DNA of 64,000 bases from Ceriagrion tenellum (lineage: Eukaryota > Arthropoda > Insecta > Odonata > Coenagrionidae), in the NCBI GenBank assembly GCA_963169105.1, contig OY720643.1, forward strand, positions 81,203,696 to 81,267,695, given 5' to 3'. The notes beneath the pieces were generated by a model, which did not search any database, had not been told where the DNA came from, and was given only the letters and a program-made list of their open reading frames with translations. Shown here one piece after another: positions 1 through 12,460 of this stretch; position 1 is the first letter of the stretch, and the number at the start of each line of letters is the position of its first letter. A program made the translations under genes and the position numbers.

Positions 1-38
1 AGTTTCTGGCGTAGGTTTTCGCGGCGTTCAGGTTCACA

Positions 39-218
39 GTTAGGCTGGTTTACGGGTTTCTTCCGCGTAGACATCTTTGTTGATGGCGACGCTTCACCTA
101 CTATGCATTAGACGTCCTCACGACTTCAGCCTGGCCTGAGGACGCCTACGGCATAGCAGGTGAAACGTCGCCATCAACAAAGATGTCTACGCGGACGAAA
201 CCCGAAAACCAGCCTAAC
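39..218. repeat. Foldback element, 82-bp arms
   Basis: Left arm 39-120 is the reverse complement of right arm 137-218 (7 mismatches over the core 80 positions) around a 16-nt spacer. The right arm opens with the signature CCTGAGGACG (135-144), followed by a short cct/agg hairpin and TGAAACGTCGCC. The same arrangement recurs at 12112, 18388 and 47046. A near-repeat AGTTTCTGGCG (1-11) / AGTTTCTTGCG (232-242) may be a target-site duplication, but the window edge prevents checking the left flank. Non-coding. Confidence 0.85.
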
Positions 219-1450
219 AGGGCTTATCATTAGTTTCTTGCGCAGTTATATATTAACATTAAGCATACTCAAAATTTTATTTTCTGTTGATGTTTTCCTT
301 GCTAGAAAACCTATCATCTACTGGCGAGATAATTATGTACCATGACAACAAGAGCTCGGGAAAAAAATGTATCTGGAAATTAATAATTGTCAAAAAAGCA
401 GCATTTGGTCATAAACACACGTATTTATTTACCGTTAGCTAGCCAATACGTTATCATGCATGGTTACATCAAAAGTAACAGAACTGCAATTACAAAGGAC
501 TCTCCGCCTAGTATTTATAGTATTTCAAACAAAAAAAGGAAATATCGGTCCGAGTATATAAAAAAGGAACATCACAATTATTGTCTCAGCCCTTTCATAA
601 AATGTATCACCCGTCACAAACATGTATAGTGTCTCACCCTCCACGTAGATGGCAGGAGGGTTTTGAGAGGCATTTGCCCAAAAATTGTGGTCAATAATAA
701 TTGTTAGAATATGAAGTAATTTCAAGCTGAATACTCAGGATAAGTAATTCGGTTTGAGGTCGTACACTAGTGAATAAATTGAATAAACAATTCCATATTT
801 ATCCGTTATTTTACCAATTTTCTAAATTAAACCAATTTATGAAACAACCAAAATCAATAGAACCACATAGCCAATATTTCAGCTCACGTAAACAGAAATT
901 GTGGCAAATATTTATGCTATAAGTCCTTTAAAACAAAAAAATTCTCCAAAATTATGCTGAAGGAATACATCTACTGTAATGGCAACTAATATTTCCATGC
1001 ACTTCAGTTATCCTCGAGGAACTCAAACTGAAATTAAACCAACAATATACGTTATTCGATGAATGGAACATGAAACTGTGCAAAAAAATCAAATCCAATA
1101 CAAAGGAGTATTATGATGCACATTAACTCGAATTTCCCAGCCGTTTATCACAAACAACCAAATACGCCGAACGTGTACCCGTAAACAGAGCTGAATATTT
1201 TACAATGCCTTCCCGCTTTTCCTTTTGTAGAAAAAATATCACTAAGAAGCATCCAGTAAACGCAAAACGGAAACTAAATACACCGAGTTAATTTCATCAA
1301 ATTTGCATCTAATATTTAAATGTATGGGCTCTCAACGGGCTCCATCCGCCACAACTACTCTTCGCTTTTCACCAACGTGTAAAAGCGTTACCAGGTGCGA
1401 GCTTTTAAAGGCCATTAGCCATTCACGCTAAATGACAACTCATGAAATTT
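219..1450. other. Gene-free AT-rich DNA
   Basis: Open frames are at most 80 codons and have no recognisable motif. No repeat could be paired with another part of the window. Confidence 0.6.
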
Positions 1451-2155
1451 TTTGCGCTGGAAATCATGTGACCAAGGACTTTTTCGGCTCTGTCTGGGCC
1501 CCTCAAAACTCGGGTTATTTATAACTTATGGCAGAGGGAAGGCTTTTGGTGGAGGGAGTTCATTGAACAGTCTACATCGCGCGAATACTGCCTCCCCAAG
1601 TGTAGCACAGCGGAAACGCGAGTCCAGGCGATATAATGGACTCAAACGCGCTTGACGAGTGCACCAAGGAAGAGGAGAGGGAAGGTAAAGGGCCGGTTGT
1701 GGGGGAAAGGAAAAGAATTAGCGAGGGAAACGAACTGAGATTCGAGGTATCCGGACTAAAAAAACACATAGCCAAAACTTCAGTCGACGACTCATCCATC
1801 CGTCCTTCACGCGTATGGACGTTCTGAATGAATAAAATAAACAAAAGAAGTGTGAAAACATGGAAGGAGGAAAGGTGCGAATAAACAACGAGGGTGTCGA
1901 CTCTTCAACGATGGCAGCCATTGGGACCCAACGCGCTCCCCTGAGGTACACCCTCCCTTGGACTTCTCGGCTGGGCCGTACGCCCGGAAATACACGCAAC
2001 GGGAGCCCCGCCACGCTTCGCCGAAGTTTACGCACACATGCGCACCATCCCACGCGTGCGAGAACTGCGCAACGACAAGTACGCGTCATAACTCACCGGA
2101 AAACAATGACCATATTTGGTCATGCGCGTGAAGGTTCATTAAAGAACACGTGAAA
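1451..2155. other. GC-richer, CpG-bearing stretch, no recognised gene
   Basis: Base composition shifts to GC-rich, most clearly at 1930-2090, where CG dinucleotides are frequent. Short overlapping ORFs exist on both strands (up to 123 codons on the minus strand, 1718-2089), as expected from a high-GC patch with few stop codons. None resembles a protein family I know. It could be a promoter-type CpG cluster or the remnant of a mobile element. Confidence 0.35.
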
Positions 2156-5100
2156 AGACAAGGAAGATTATTCAAATAAATTGGAAGTGGGGCGTAAAAA
2201 CATTTAAGTGATACAACGAATTCGAGCTGAGGAAGTTATTATCACAAGTGGTTAACCGCGTAATGAAAATTATGGACAATAATGAGAAGAGCAAGTGCGC
2301 GTCATGCCGGACCAAATGAGATTTCTGATGAAAGTTGACAAGTGCTTAAAGGCTCATTTCATTAAAAAATGATGCACCGCGTAGTGTTTAAATTAGCACT
2401 CATGCGAGTATTAGAGGTGGTGAACCGTAAATTTTGGCTGACAATTCGAGCAACAAGTACGCGTAATAAAGTATCAAAATACGAAATTCAGACTCAAACA
2501 AGCGAGAAATGCGCATTAAAGAATACATCTATTGTTTTAAGAAATTTTCATGCGCGTGGGAATTGGGGCGAAGTTTAATTAAAATGCCCAACAAGAGTCA
2601 CTTAAATTATCGTTTCCAGATGGTGGACTATCCATTGTAAAACTTGGACGGCTTTTAAAACACATTCACCAACATGGCTGGTTAACATGCGATAATACTG
2701 AAAGCTCCACGCATTGGGGAAGAAAATATGCCAGTGGGACACTAAGGGTACAAAGAAATAGACGGGTAGAAGAGGATTGCATGAGTTTGAGAAGAGAAAT
2801 ACGGCGTGAAACCGACACTAAAACCAAAATACGTGCCATTAAAATAATATACAAATTAAATTTTTTTTAGTTCGTGGATGATTTACTGCGTTTTCACTTC
2901 AGTTCTAAAAAGAACTCAGTGTAATCCCTTATTTTATCAATTTTATTAGAATTAGCTCGAACAATACGCTCCTGGAAAACCTTGAGGCATTGGCAGCTTT
3001 AAATAATGAGCCAGAGAATCTCCAGTACATTATGGCATTAACGGAGTGGTAGTGACTTCTAGACATGAAATCCTCACGAAAAAGGAGTAACTTCCGAGTT
3101 CAAACTCGGCTGAAGACGATTTTAAAGCTTCCACAAGAAATTAAGGCGGCCACACTTCTTCACGAAAGAACTTCGTTAAAACTGCCGGCTGCGCAAGAAA
3201 AGCCACTGGCTGTCGAACGTGCTTCGGTCTGTTATTAAGAAAAGTTTTACGAAAAAATCTAATCAAATATATAGAAGGAACACTCATGAAGCTGGAATAT
3301 CTAAACCTCGGCACGCAGCAAAACACTGGCGTTAATATTATAATACAATGCATTTCTACACCAACATAAAAACACCAAAATGAAGATTTACAAAACTTTT
3401 TTAGATACGCAGTAGCTTTCGGATGATAGAAGTGAAGCTTAGATAGTCAGATATGAAAAATAACAATATGTGGAAGTCATTCGTAGTAAATTTTGGCCCA
3501 AGAAAGAAAATATGGAATGGAGAATGAGAAATAACAACGAAATAAACCCCATTCTTAACGACCGCGCGTTTTTTCAAAGGAAGAGGGATTTGCTGGATTT
3601 GTGGATAAAAACTCTTTAACTATAACTTAATTTTATTATATTAACTATAACACGATTTCAGAGGCAGTAGCTAGAGTGAAAGTGGAAGACAAGCGAGAGA
3701 GATAAAGACTAGAAAGGTAACGGATGCAGGATGTTGATAAAGATCTGAAATGTATGGACGAAAAAGGCTAGTAAAGTTTGTCAACTGAATGTATGGATTC
3801 ATATGGAAAAGGAAGTTAAGGCTCACCCAAGGTTGTAGCGATTCAGGAGAAGAAGAAAAGGAAATGTTGTCAGAAAAATCCACTGAATTGAAGACAATTA
3901 AGTAAATTCACATACTTTACAATTCAGCAACATCAGTTTAGACTTAACAGCTCGATCACATTCACCTTTATGCCCGATTTTAGGATTTAGACTAGAAAAA
4001 CTGGAGCACCATTATAAAATAAAAGTCGTAAAATTCAACTATAATACGGAAAATTACATCTATAAAACAATAATGTTTTTTGAACACAAAGAGAAGAATA
4101 AATAAAAAGCGCATTATAATTTTTAAAATGCAAATACCCAATTTAATCAGTATTTACTCTTTTCCTGTTCTGAAAAAATTCTGCCGGTATTTAGCTTATT
4201 AAAACTTTATTGGCATTTACAGGTACCAATATCTTACATAAGAGTTGAATTACTTGCTAGGGTGAAACAAGATGGATTTGGAATTTTTCACCACAGCTGA
4301 ATCATTATAAACATGGAAATATTTTATCATTATGTCCTCACCCGCCACTTCATAGTTTCAAGGGTTCCCAAGGGTTCAATAACTATAATATGCCACAAAA
4401 ATAAACAGCAAATAGAGGGTTTGTCTAAAAGAATAAATAATGTTTCAGTTTCTTAAAAGTCTTCATTAGACCGGGTACATAGGAAGTATGCGATATTTAA
4501 TGAGCCACATTTATATGTTCTCCACCATATTTCCCAAGGGGATTTTTATATCACTGAAACAAATGAATTTCGCCTTCCATATGAGAAGTTGAACATCAAC
4601 AGCGACTAAAACAAGGGTAAATTTAACCATGAATTCAGCCAGTTTTCCGTCTCGCATCGCAAGTAAAAAATTTTAGTCTTCGTCACTTGAATGTCTGTCT
4701 AATATTCCAAGCACATCCTTTAACTTATACACATCATCAGCGCTTAGAAGCACTGAAAGCAAGTGCACTCAGAGTATTTCTATAATCATTTTCGTTTTAG
4801 CTACAGTGACCTCTCATCCAACCTTCGGAATAAGATTGCGACAAGGAAAGAACTAGTGGAATATATAATCCTCTTCTACTTCAACAAGTTTTCAATTAAC
4901 TTCTCCACGCAGGATTTTTCACCGCTTATTCTCTCTATATCCACTTCATCTTCATCAATTATTGAGAGCATCCCATTGCTTCCAATTTATATTTTTATTT
5001 TGCTATACTCATCTTAAAATCATATCCATGAAAGACGATGCTCAAGGTAAACTATTAAATTTCTTTCAGACTTAACCAGTGGGTAGCTGGTTTCCAGTAT

Positions 5101-6977
5101 ACTACTTTCGGTAGAATTATTTCTTCGCGTGGTCTAATATGCTCGCATTTCACTTCCTCCATGCTTCATTCGCATCTCAATCTCTTTGAACTGAAAATTA
5201 TTTTAATTACTCAAGTTTTCGTTACCAACAGTTAACGTAGACTCAACCTCCTTGATATGATTCGCAAAGTTAAGTACAGCTTTAAATTAAACTCAGGCGA
5301 AAATCATTACACCCAAGCAAATGTAAACAGTATACTTTTTTCCCAATTTTTACGCAGATGTTACCTTTCTAATCCTTTCAGAAGAACTTGTATCATAGGT
5401 TGGATTATAAATAAAATGAGAGCCCAAAATCATATTTGAAAGCCTGCAGGAAATAGAATGTAATCCTATACACGACGCATACGGCAATTTCAGATACGCA
5501 ACACCGCAATGGCAGCAATGTCGCTCGAGCAAATACAGGTGCGAGGAATAATATGAAGCCTCGTTTCCCGGCTTGCATGCATGGATTGAAATACCGGCTC
5601 GGATGATCCGTATCCTCTCATCTCCGAGCCCGATTTCATTGAATACCTTCTGATTACATCTGAGAAACTTCCTCATCTGTGGATGAAAAAAAGGAACAGG
5701 GAAAACGCATCCGCGTCAAGCCTCAAGGTAAGTATCACGGTCCGCTACAGTGGAGAATAGCCATTACACCGCGAGACACGCAACACACAATAACGGTCGC
5801 GTTTTTCTGTTTACTTCGAGGTTTTTACAGAAACCCTCCAAGTTACAAACTCGCGAAGCACGCTTCTTAAAATTAAATTTCACGATGGATAGTCCACCAT
5901 GCCTTAAGGGATAAAAAGATTGTGTACAAGCCCCGGCTGCGGACGCCCATGTGCTCTTTCATCCTGAGGAGCAGGCACGGGCAACTCGCAGTGGTGCTCC
6001 CCGGTGCGTGAAAAAAATAAACGTGTATTCTTTTGACGCGCACGATTGCATTCAACATCCATACATACACAGCGCCCGTGTCACCAAAGTCGGAGTCTGG
6101 CACGGGATGAGGGGAGCAAATTTATCATCGCTTGAGCCACTTATATTCAAGCGAGGACGCCGAGGATATCGTATAGCAGCACAGAGATGAGCTGGAAACA
6201 GGAAGAAATATGCGACGAATTTCTAAAAGAAAAGCGATTGCCCGGAACACATGTTATGCAGCGTAATTAAAAAACTAATTAAAATAAAATTTCAGGAGGA
6301 ATTTAAGCATTGCGTGCTCATGTGCTAAGCCCTCGTGTATGAGGGAGAGGGAAAAGAAGTTAATTTATTGCGCTTCCCTCAATTATTTATGAATGCGCAA
6401 ATACGCGAGTGTGGCTAGTTACGATCGTCCCCAGGCGTTGGAAGATTTTGCTTGTTCACTGTGATTGTCGGTGCATATTGGCCGAAGAGGTGGGAACTTC
6501 GGTAGGTTATCAAATAATGCAGAGGGGTAGTTAGCAGAACTTCATAGTTATCCACCAGTTAAAGTAATTTTTGGATGAGTTTTGCCCAATAATGCGTAGC
6601 TCTTCTTCCTTACAAGACCCCTATTTACATGTTCGCATTATCCCCACTCATCGCGAGAACGTTCCGCCTGTTCCTTCTTCTTGTTGCTAGTTTTTGCACG
6701 GTGGTGGGTGACCAACAACTTAGGCAATTTTGCCAAGGAAAATTGATGGGTGGTTTGGGGCATGGGTTAGATAAGCGTTATCGAGAGTTCGGATGAAAAG
6801 GCAGAGTAAACTCTCGTGTCGATATTAGCCTGTTCAATACGAAAGGCGACAAGGGGAACACAACTTAGAGCCTAATCCGGCAGACAGAGTACTGCCATTG
6901 AAGTACCCTAACTAGACATTCACTACGGAACCAAAATTATGATAAAATACTTTTTATACAAATCCCAGGCTTTTAAG
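2156..6977. other. Gene-free DNA
   Basis: Scattered ORFs of 60-108 codons without recognisable domains (the longest, minus strand 5350-5676, has no motif I can name). No clear repeat, RNA gene or splice-bounded exon could be supported. Confidence 0.5.
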
Positions 6978-7040
6978 TCCCGCACTTTGAATCGGGTGTT
7001 GTTCCCCTAGCCACTACAGCCACCCGAGGCTTCACTTCCC
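6978..7040 (-). repeat. Degenerate tRNA-like element
   Basis: Read on the minus strand, the segment contains TGGCTGTAGTGGCTAG, close to a RNA polymerase III A box, followed about 20 nt later by a T-arm-like CCCGA/TGCGGG stem around TTCAAAG. No acceptor stem can be closed, so it is not a functional tRNA. It may be the head of a tRNA-derived SINE. Confidence 0.3.
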
Positions 7041-7461
7041 TGTTTCTATTTGTTCAATGTTTTAAAACAAACGAAACAGAGACAAAAATCCTTTGCATAT
7101 TCTACCTCTAAGTAAGTGGCCATGTTTCTGCAGGAAAGAGGAAAATACGTTTTCCTCACCTTCTAAGCATACACGATAAAATGTATATATGTAATGTGAT
7201 TCGGTGTTTAATCTATGCAAAATTGCTATTATTGCATTTTTGGGGCACGATACAGAACAACCAAAATCTCTAAAGGGGATAAAATCTTTCAATCTAACAA
7301 AAGAAGTATTTATTGCTCCCTTTTATCGACCTGAACTAGAGAAATATTTTCATATGCTAGAATCGCTTTACTTTTTTCCAAGGCTGCCATGTGGGAGAAC
7401 AAGTTAGGCGGGAAAAAACGCAAGGTGTTTTCTCAAGGAGAAAACGCGGGTGGCGAGGAGA

Positions 7462-7530
7462 ATTAGGGTGATATAATGGAAATTCAGATGGCGGCTTAAA
7501 AAAAAGGGCATTTAGAAAGAACATGCAGAC
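7462..7530 (+). repeat. Diverged repeat, copy 1 (pairs with 8507-8570)
   Basis: The block around AGGGTGATATAATGGAAA aligns colinearly with AGGGTGTATAATGGAAA at about 8508, continuing through CAGATGG(C/G)GGC and ending near CATGCAG in both. Similarity is moderate and the function is unknown. Confidence 0.4.
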
Positions 7531-7972
7531 CTGCAAAGTACATGTTTTAATCGATAAATTTTTATGCTTAACCGACCTGCATCCAAATCGACTCACAACT
7601 GGTCTCTCATAACAGTATATTCGAACATGGTCTTAAGTCGACAACTGGCTGTAAAACGAGCCCACAGCTCACATAATATGACAAAATTATTTTCACACCA
7701 CTGATATAGGTTTGTCTCCGTGGAAGTGTTTAACCTGCTTAGTAGAGTATTTATGACTTCCACGAAGAGAAGCTAGAAACTGTAGTATATTCACGAAGCT
7801 AGAATTGGCAACAGAAACAGGCGAATTAGAAACAGGCGAAATTATTCTCGTCCATAATTTTCTATTTATCTTAACCATCGCCACTTCAGACGGTGCCCTT
7901 AGAAATTATTCCAAGAAACATCCACCAAAAAATTATGAATATTCAAATTTCACCCAAACTGCCTACCGATCG

Positions 7973-8264
7973 ATCTCTCGTAACACGGGATTGGGTTGGT
8001 GTGGTAGCTAAAGTACTAGCTAATCATGAAACCCGAGGCAGGATCCCTACTTGAGTGCCTTGTGGAGAGCAATTCAAGTACAGTACTCCATCTGTCGGAT
8101 CAGACGTTAAACCGTGGTACACTTGGCGCCTTTCGTTAAGCGTAGGCTAATGCCGACGCCGGGTTTCTATCCACCCTTCCTCCCTTACCTATCCCCAATG
8201 GCGCAAATGACCTTAGCTGTCGGTCGCCTCCCCAAAAATCCAATTCCAATCCATCTCTCGTAAC
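7973..8264 (+). repeat. tRNA-derived SINE, copy A, with 12-bp target-site duplication
   Basis: The element body is 7985-8252 and is flanked by a perfect direct repeat ATCTCTCGTAAC (7973-7984 and 8253-8264). The head resembles a tRNA 5' half (TGGTAGCTAAAGTACTAG). The central core contains ACTCC(A)TCTGTCGGAT then AGACGTTAAACCG. The 3' part is CCGGGTTTCTATCCACC, then a pyrimidine-rich stretch and a CCAATTCCAATCC tail. Compared with the copy at 58265, about 45 nt including the B box are deleted. Related copies lie at 25770 and 58265. Confidence 0.9.
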
Positions 8265-8506
8265 CAAACAAAAGGGCCTAAGAGGGTCTAAGTGAACTAC
8301 TAACTATTTGACGAACTGCTATTCTCAATTTAACGGGATTTGAATTCGTCACCCTTTTTAAAAACCAGAAATTAAAAGTTTGTATTGTAAATTTTTTAAT
8401 AATTTCGTATATTTTTTAAGGTTTCCATAACTTGTGCGCCTCCCAGTCCAGAAAGAAGGGGAAGTAGGATGTTTGCTTACGGGAAGCGTACTTAGCTGGC
8501 AGCATG

Positions 8507-8570
8507 AAGGGTGTATAATGGAAACCCAGATGGGGGCTGTAAAAACGAAGGGTTCATGCAGAAAGCCGCC
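8507..8570 (+). repeat. Diverged repeat, copy 2 (pairs with 7462-7530)
   Basis: This is the second copy of the ATAATGGAAA...CAGATGG block. It sits at the start of a GC-richer region and lies 1.05 kb downstream of copy 1 in the same orientation, with SINE copy A between them. Confidence 0.4.
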
Positions 8571-8589
8571 ATGAGGAAGAGGGAGGCAA

Positions 8590-9050
8590 ATATACATACA
8601 TATATATATGTTCACCACGGCCGCCACAAACACATGCATAACACACGCGCGGACGCACGCTTCCCAAGCGACGCACGCCCGGCTGACGTGCATTTCCACG
8701 CACAGGCGTCCATTATAAGAACGTAAACCCTTTTCCGCTTTTCTGCCTGCAAAATTCCCCCTCACCTCCCTTATCCCTTTCCGCCAGCGGTTACCCTTCC
8801 CAGGGTCCCTAGTCTCCCCTTTTTCACCCCTTTCATACTTATTCCACCTCGAAAAAGTTTCAGCTCCTCGTGGGGAAGAGTTAAAGAGGAAGGAAGATGA
8901 AAAAAATAATAACAGGACCCTCTCTCCCTTCCCCCTCGTCCCATTTCATTCGTCAGCCGCTGACGCCGTGGGGTCGTTCTTTCAGCAACGTCCCATACGA
9001 GTGCAAATAAAACGAGACATTTGCATATGAGCGTTGTGGGAGGGAACATT
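8590..9050. other. GC/pyrimidine-rich region, no gene recognised
   Basis: A short (TA/CATA)-type microsatellite near 8596-8610 is followed by a CpG-bearing stretch (8625-8720) and a C/T-rich stretch (8750-8900). Overlapping ORFs on both strands (up to 135 codons, minus strand 8358-8765) look compositional rather than coding. Confidence 0.4.
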
Positions 9051-11789
9051 TAAATATGATATGGAAATATATCTAGCACGTATTAAGCCTTTAATGCTCA
9101 GGTGAAATAACCTGTCCCCAGTCAGGTTCACAATCATCGTGCTGATGGTGGGAGTCATCACGAGAATTTATATTAGTAACAAAATTATTATATTTGATTG
9201 TGGTTCTCGGGTTTGGGGTGTATTTCCTTTACAACGCTACCATAACAGCTACTTTTTCTACCACCTATGAGCGAAAATTCTATGAAGTACACACACACTA
9301 GGCAATGATAAGTGTTAAATCCACGCGATCAAGCCAGTATACGTGTTCCATATAAAAATTCTAAAACTTCATTCAATAAATACCAAATGATCGTCATATA
9401 ATTGGATTTATAGACAGCTTACTGTTATATCTGCATAGCAATAAAACTTGTATTGACATTTATACAGAAATGCCCATGTTATAACCATGGTATTGATTAG
9501 GTGAACGTAAATGATGTTAAGCTTGTCTAGAAAACTTGAAGCATGACTCGTAACTTCTCAAATTTTCAATGAATGATGGATTGTCAGCAAGCGCAGTAAA
9601 TATAACTCCATCAGAACTCAATTTGAAGAACTATATTGCATATTTAACTGCTGTTTATGTATTATTACGAGGTAAAGTGATTAATTTTACAAAAAAGGAA
9701 AATTGTTTTTGCATTGATTCCAATTCTCAATGCCTGTGTACTGTAACTCCCTTAGACTGCCTTGTAAACAGGCTCTAGTTAAAAAAGGAAACTAGAACGC
9801 AATTTACTCCATTACCGATAAAAACGCTCTTCCCTATTAATTAACTATTCAGGTTATAATACCTTCGAGGTCAAGTGCCGTCATTTCCGCCTTACCCGCT
9901 TTGAACCACGCTGAAGGAACCACTAAACAATAACAGAAATATATGTATAGAATAGTTCAATTTAGTGATACAACGGGATATGATCCAACTTAAATGCTTG
10001 TTATGGATATTATGATTCAAAGTGTAAGGGTTGAAATATTATGTGAATTGCTTCAATATAGCAGTTGAGGAACAGCCTTCTTTGGGAGAGTATCCCATGC
10101 GTCAATGAAGGTATGAGAAATACGCAGATAAGGCCGCAGGAGAATGGTGAAAGCCTTTTTTAAAGGAGTTCGCTCGAAATCCAGCCACGGTTTAGACTGA
10201 ATGATATCCCGCATACCCGAGAACCGAGGGAAAATCCCCGCACGACGAATGCGTAAGCATGGAATTTGCGTCCTCCGGCGAGGTGACTGGAAAGCATGCA
10301 AACACGCTCCGTTTCACCCAAGACATTAAGTTCATCGCTGAAAAGAGAAGATTCCTCCGGATGGGACGATCTTTGATCTCGGATTGCTGCGTGAATGCGC
10401 TCCGAGGGCATTCGAGGACGGTTTGAATTCATGGCGCAAACCTTGAACACTATTGACTATCCCTAAAATAAAATAAGGTTAGCTGGATTCAACACCGCCG
10501 AGTTACCTGCATCCCTAACCGGTTGAAAGCACCCCGACATTCCGTACCGGTGCAATACTGATTCCATTACGCCCAAATACCTCTCCTTCCAACGAGATCT
10601 TCACTAGGTTAGCTTCTTTACTAGATATTGTCCTCACCAAAAATTATTCTCGCTCCTACTTCACACATTATGGTGCGTACATCATAAATTTAACAAATAT
10701 TTCATCCTTTTTTGAAGTTTATGAAGTTTGAGCGAGATAATTCCCTAGCAATAGTGGATACCATGTTCGATGAAGTGTACGTTTGAATTTCATCAGATGT
10801 AAGAAGCATGAATTTAACAAGACATAATTTATGGTGCAAATGAATACTTTTGTACGACTGAAATTCTGAAATTATAAATATTAATATCTATTTAAGTTTT
10901 TAATATACCGCTTTTTTCTCACGCGGTACGTTACAAATCCTTAACACGGTAAATTTTTTTTATCCTGAATAATTGACTGCGGTGACAAGATGATTAATTT
11001 CCAGAAATAAATACGATTACATACAAAATCATTATCCTTTGATGAGATCAAGGTGTTATTAAATTTTTAAAAAGCGTTTTTGGAGTGTATAAACAGATAA
11101 TTTCCCATGCCTAAGGGCTAGTATTTTTCGAGAACAATTTCAGAAAGTCGTTCGGTTAGGGGCTGATATTTTTGTATCTTTAATAGGGTGAAATATTTGA
11201 CTTAAAAATGAAACAAAATTCATTGATTATTAGGTGAAATAATATTTTTCTCTACCTTACAGAGCTAAGATAACTATTCTCCTTCATTCCCTTTTATCTC
11301 CATTCCCATTTCACTTCAAGCAAAGTCAGAAATCTCGAGATTAATCTATTGCCACAAATTTTCCAACCAAAGAGACGAGATGGTAATTTTAGTCTAGCCA
11401 TTCGAGATCGAAAGGTATCATTCAGGAAACAAACAAGAGCGAGAAATTGTTTGTGGTGTAAAAAAAAAAGCGAATGAACGAAATTTCAAGTGTATTGCCA
11501 CAGTTTTAATGCGAGTTCATCGCATCCCTACTTCTTTTAATGTTACTGCTCGGCCTCTCTAAATGCACATTATAATGAGGCCTCATCATATCACAGAAGT
11601 GCATGATTGAAAGATAGTCTTCTTGGTTTAAGTTCCCTCTTCGTTGTGTCTCTCTCGAGAACCCGACCAGTTGTATAGCAACATCTGTCATCATTCACTC
11701 TGGTGCTGCTCCCTGTCTCTTCTCCCCACAGATAGAGACGCAGGAGAATGGGTTTGAAAAAGTACGATGCAGGAAGGAAGTGTTAAAAC
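9051..11789. other. Gene-free DNA with one unresolved open patch
   Basis: Mostly AT-rich without structure. Around 10053-10450 the minus strand stays open in two overlapping frames (96 and 82 codons) and is richer in GC than its surroundings. I recognise no domain there. It could be a decayed transposon fragment or a host exon remnant. Confidence 0.4.
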
Positions 11790-12248
11790 AAGTGTGTAAA
11801 TGAATCCATATTAAAACAATCCTTGTACAAATGTGCGAATTTCCACAGAGAAAATATCATCCGCCTTGACCGGGAAATTGAGGGATCCGGGTTCGAATCC
11901 CGGTCACGGCGGATGATATTTTCTCTGTGGAAATTCGCGCATTTGTGCATTGCGGGTGACTCCGTAAAAGTGGAACTCCGTGGCTAGTCCTTAGCTTAAA
12001 ATTTGTCAATCCTTGTACGTTTCCACTAATATTTGTTGGCCCCCAGCTTATTGGCGTTGGTTACTATCGTAACTATCAATAAATAACACGTATACAGTTG
12101 TACCTGAGGATGCCGAAAGCTGCAAAGCGCGTAGTACATTTATAAATATTAGTGGAAAAGTACAAATAATGATTTAATATGGATTCGAGTATAAAATACT
12201 TCTACGAAGTAACGCCTGAGGATGTAAGGTTTATTTAAGTGTGTAAAT
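11790..12248. repeat. Foldback element with 12-bp TSD, interrupted by a second foldback
   Basis: The direct repeat AAGTGTGTAAAT (11790-11801 and 12237-12248) flanks the element. The left inverted arm starts immediately after the left TSD (11802). The right arm is 12142-12186 and is followed by an unpaired 50-nt tail. The left arm (11802-11828 plus 12019-12035) was split by a later insertion. Arms are about 45 bp with roughly six mismatches. The signature CCTGAGGATG...GCAAAGCGCG lies at 12112, inside the spacer next to the right arm. Confidence 0.8.
11817..12018 (+). repeat. tRNA-derived foldback SINE nested in another foldback, 12-bp TSD
   Basis: TSD CAATCCTTGTAC is exact at 11817-11828 and 12007-12018. 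The insertion body is 11829-12006. Arms 11828-11875 and 11898-11945 match at 46 of 48 positions around a 22-nt spacer. A perfect B box/T-arm (GGGTTCGAATCCC) straddles the spacer and right arm. A 61-nt unpaired tail follows the right arm. The part downstream of the T-arm (TGATATTTTCTCT...) matches the tail of the tRNA-derived element at 46.0 kb, so the right arm is the native strand and the left arm an inverted copy of it. Confidence 0.85.
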
Positions 12249-12460
12249 ATTAGGGTTATTTTTGCGAAAAATTATTTAACGGTTAGACCTTGAATGTTAA
12301 ATAATTTCTGTTGGTTAGGGATAAAGATTTAATTTGAGTAGGACACTGTAACGAAAGTGGTAAAGTATGCGTATGTATGAGTGCGTGAGTTTTATTTATT
12401 CAATAGACATTTGAACATAGGGAATGATGACTAGCTGCCCCCAACGTGCTGCGCACGGGG

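Noticed and set aside
5350..5676. 108-codon minus-strand ORF with several cysteines
   Set aside because: Cysteine spacing does not form a recognisable zinc finger, and it is isolated in gene-free DNA.
8358..8765. 135-codon minus-strand ORF
   Set aside because: Contains a Cys/Val/Tyr run produced by a CATA microsatellite, and no family match is recognised.
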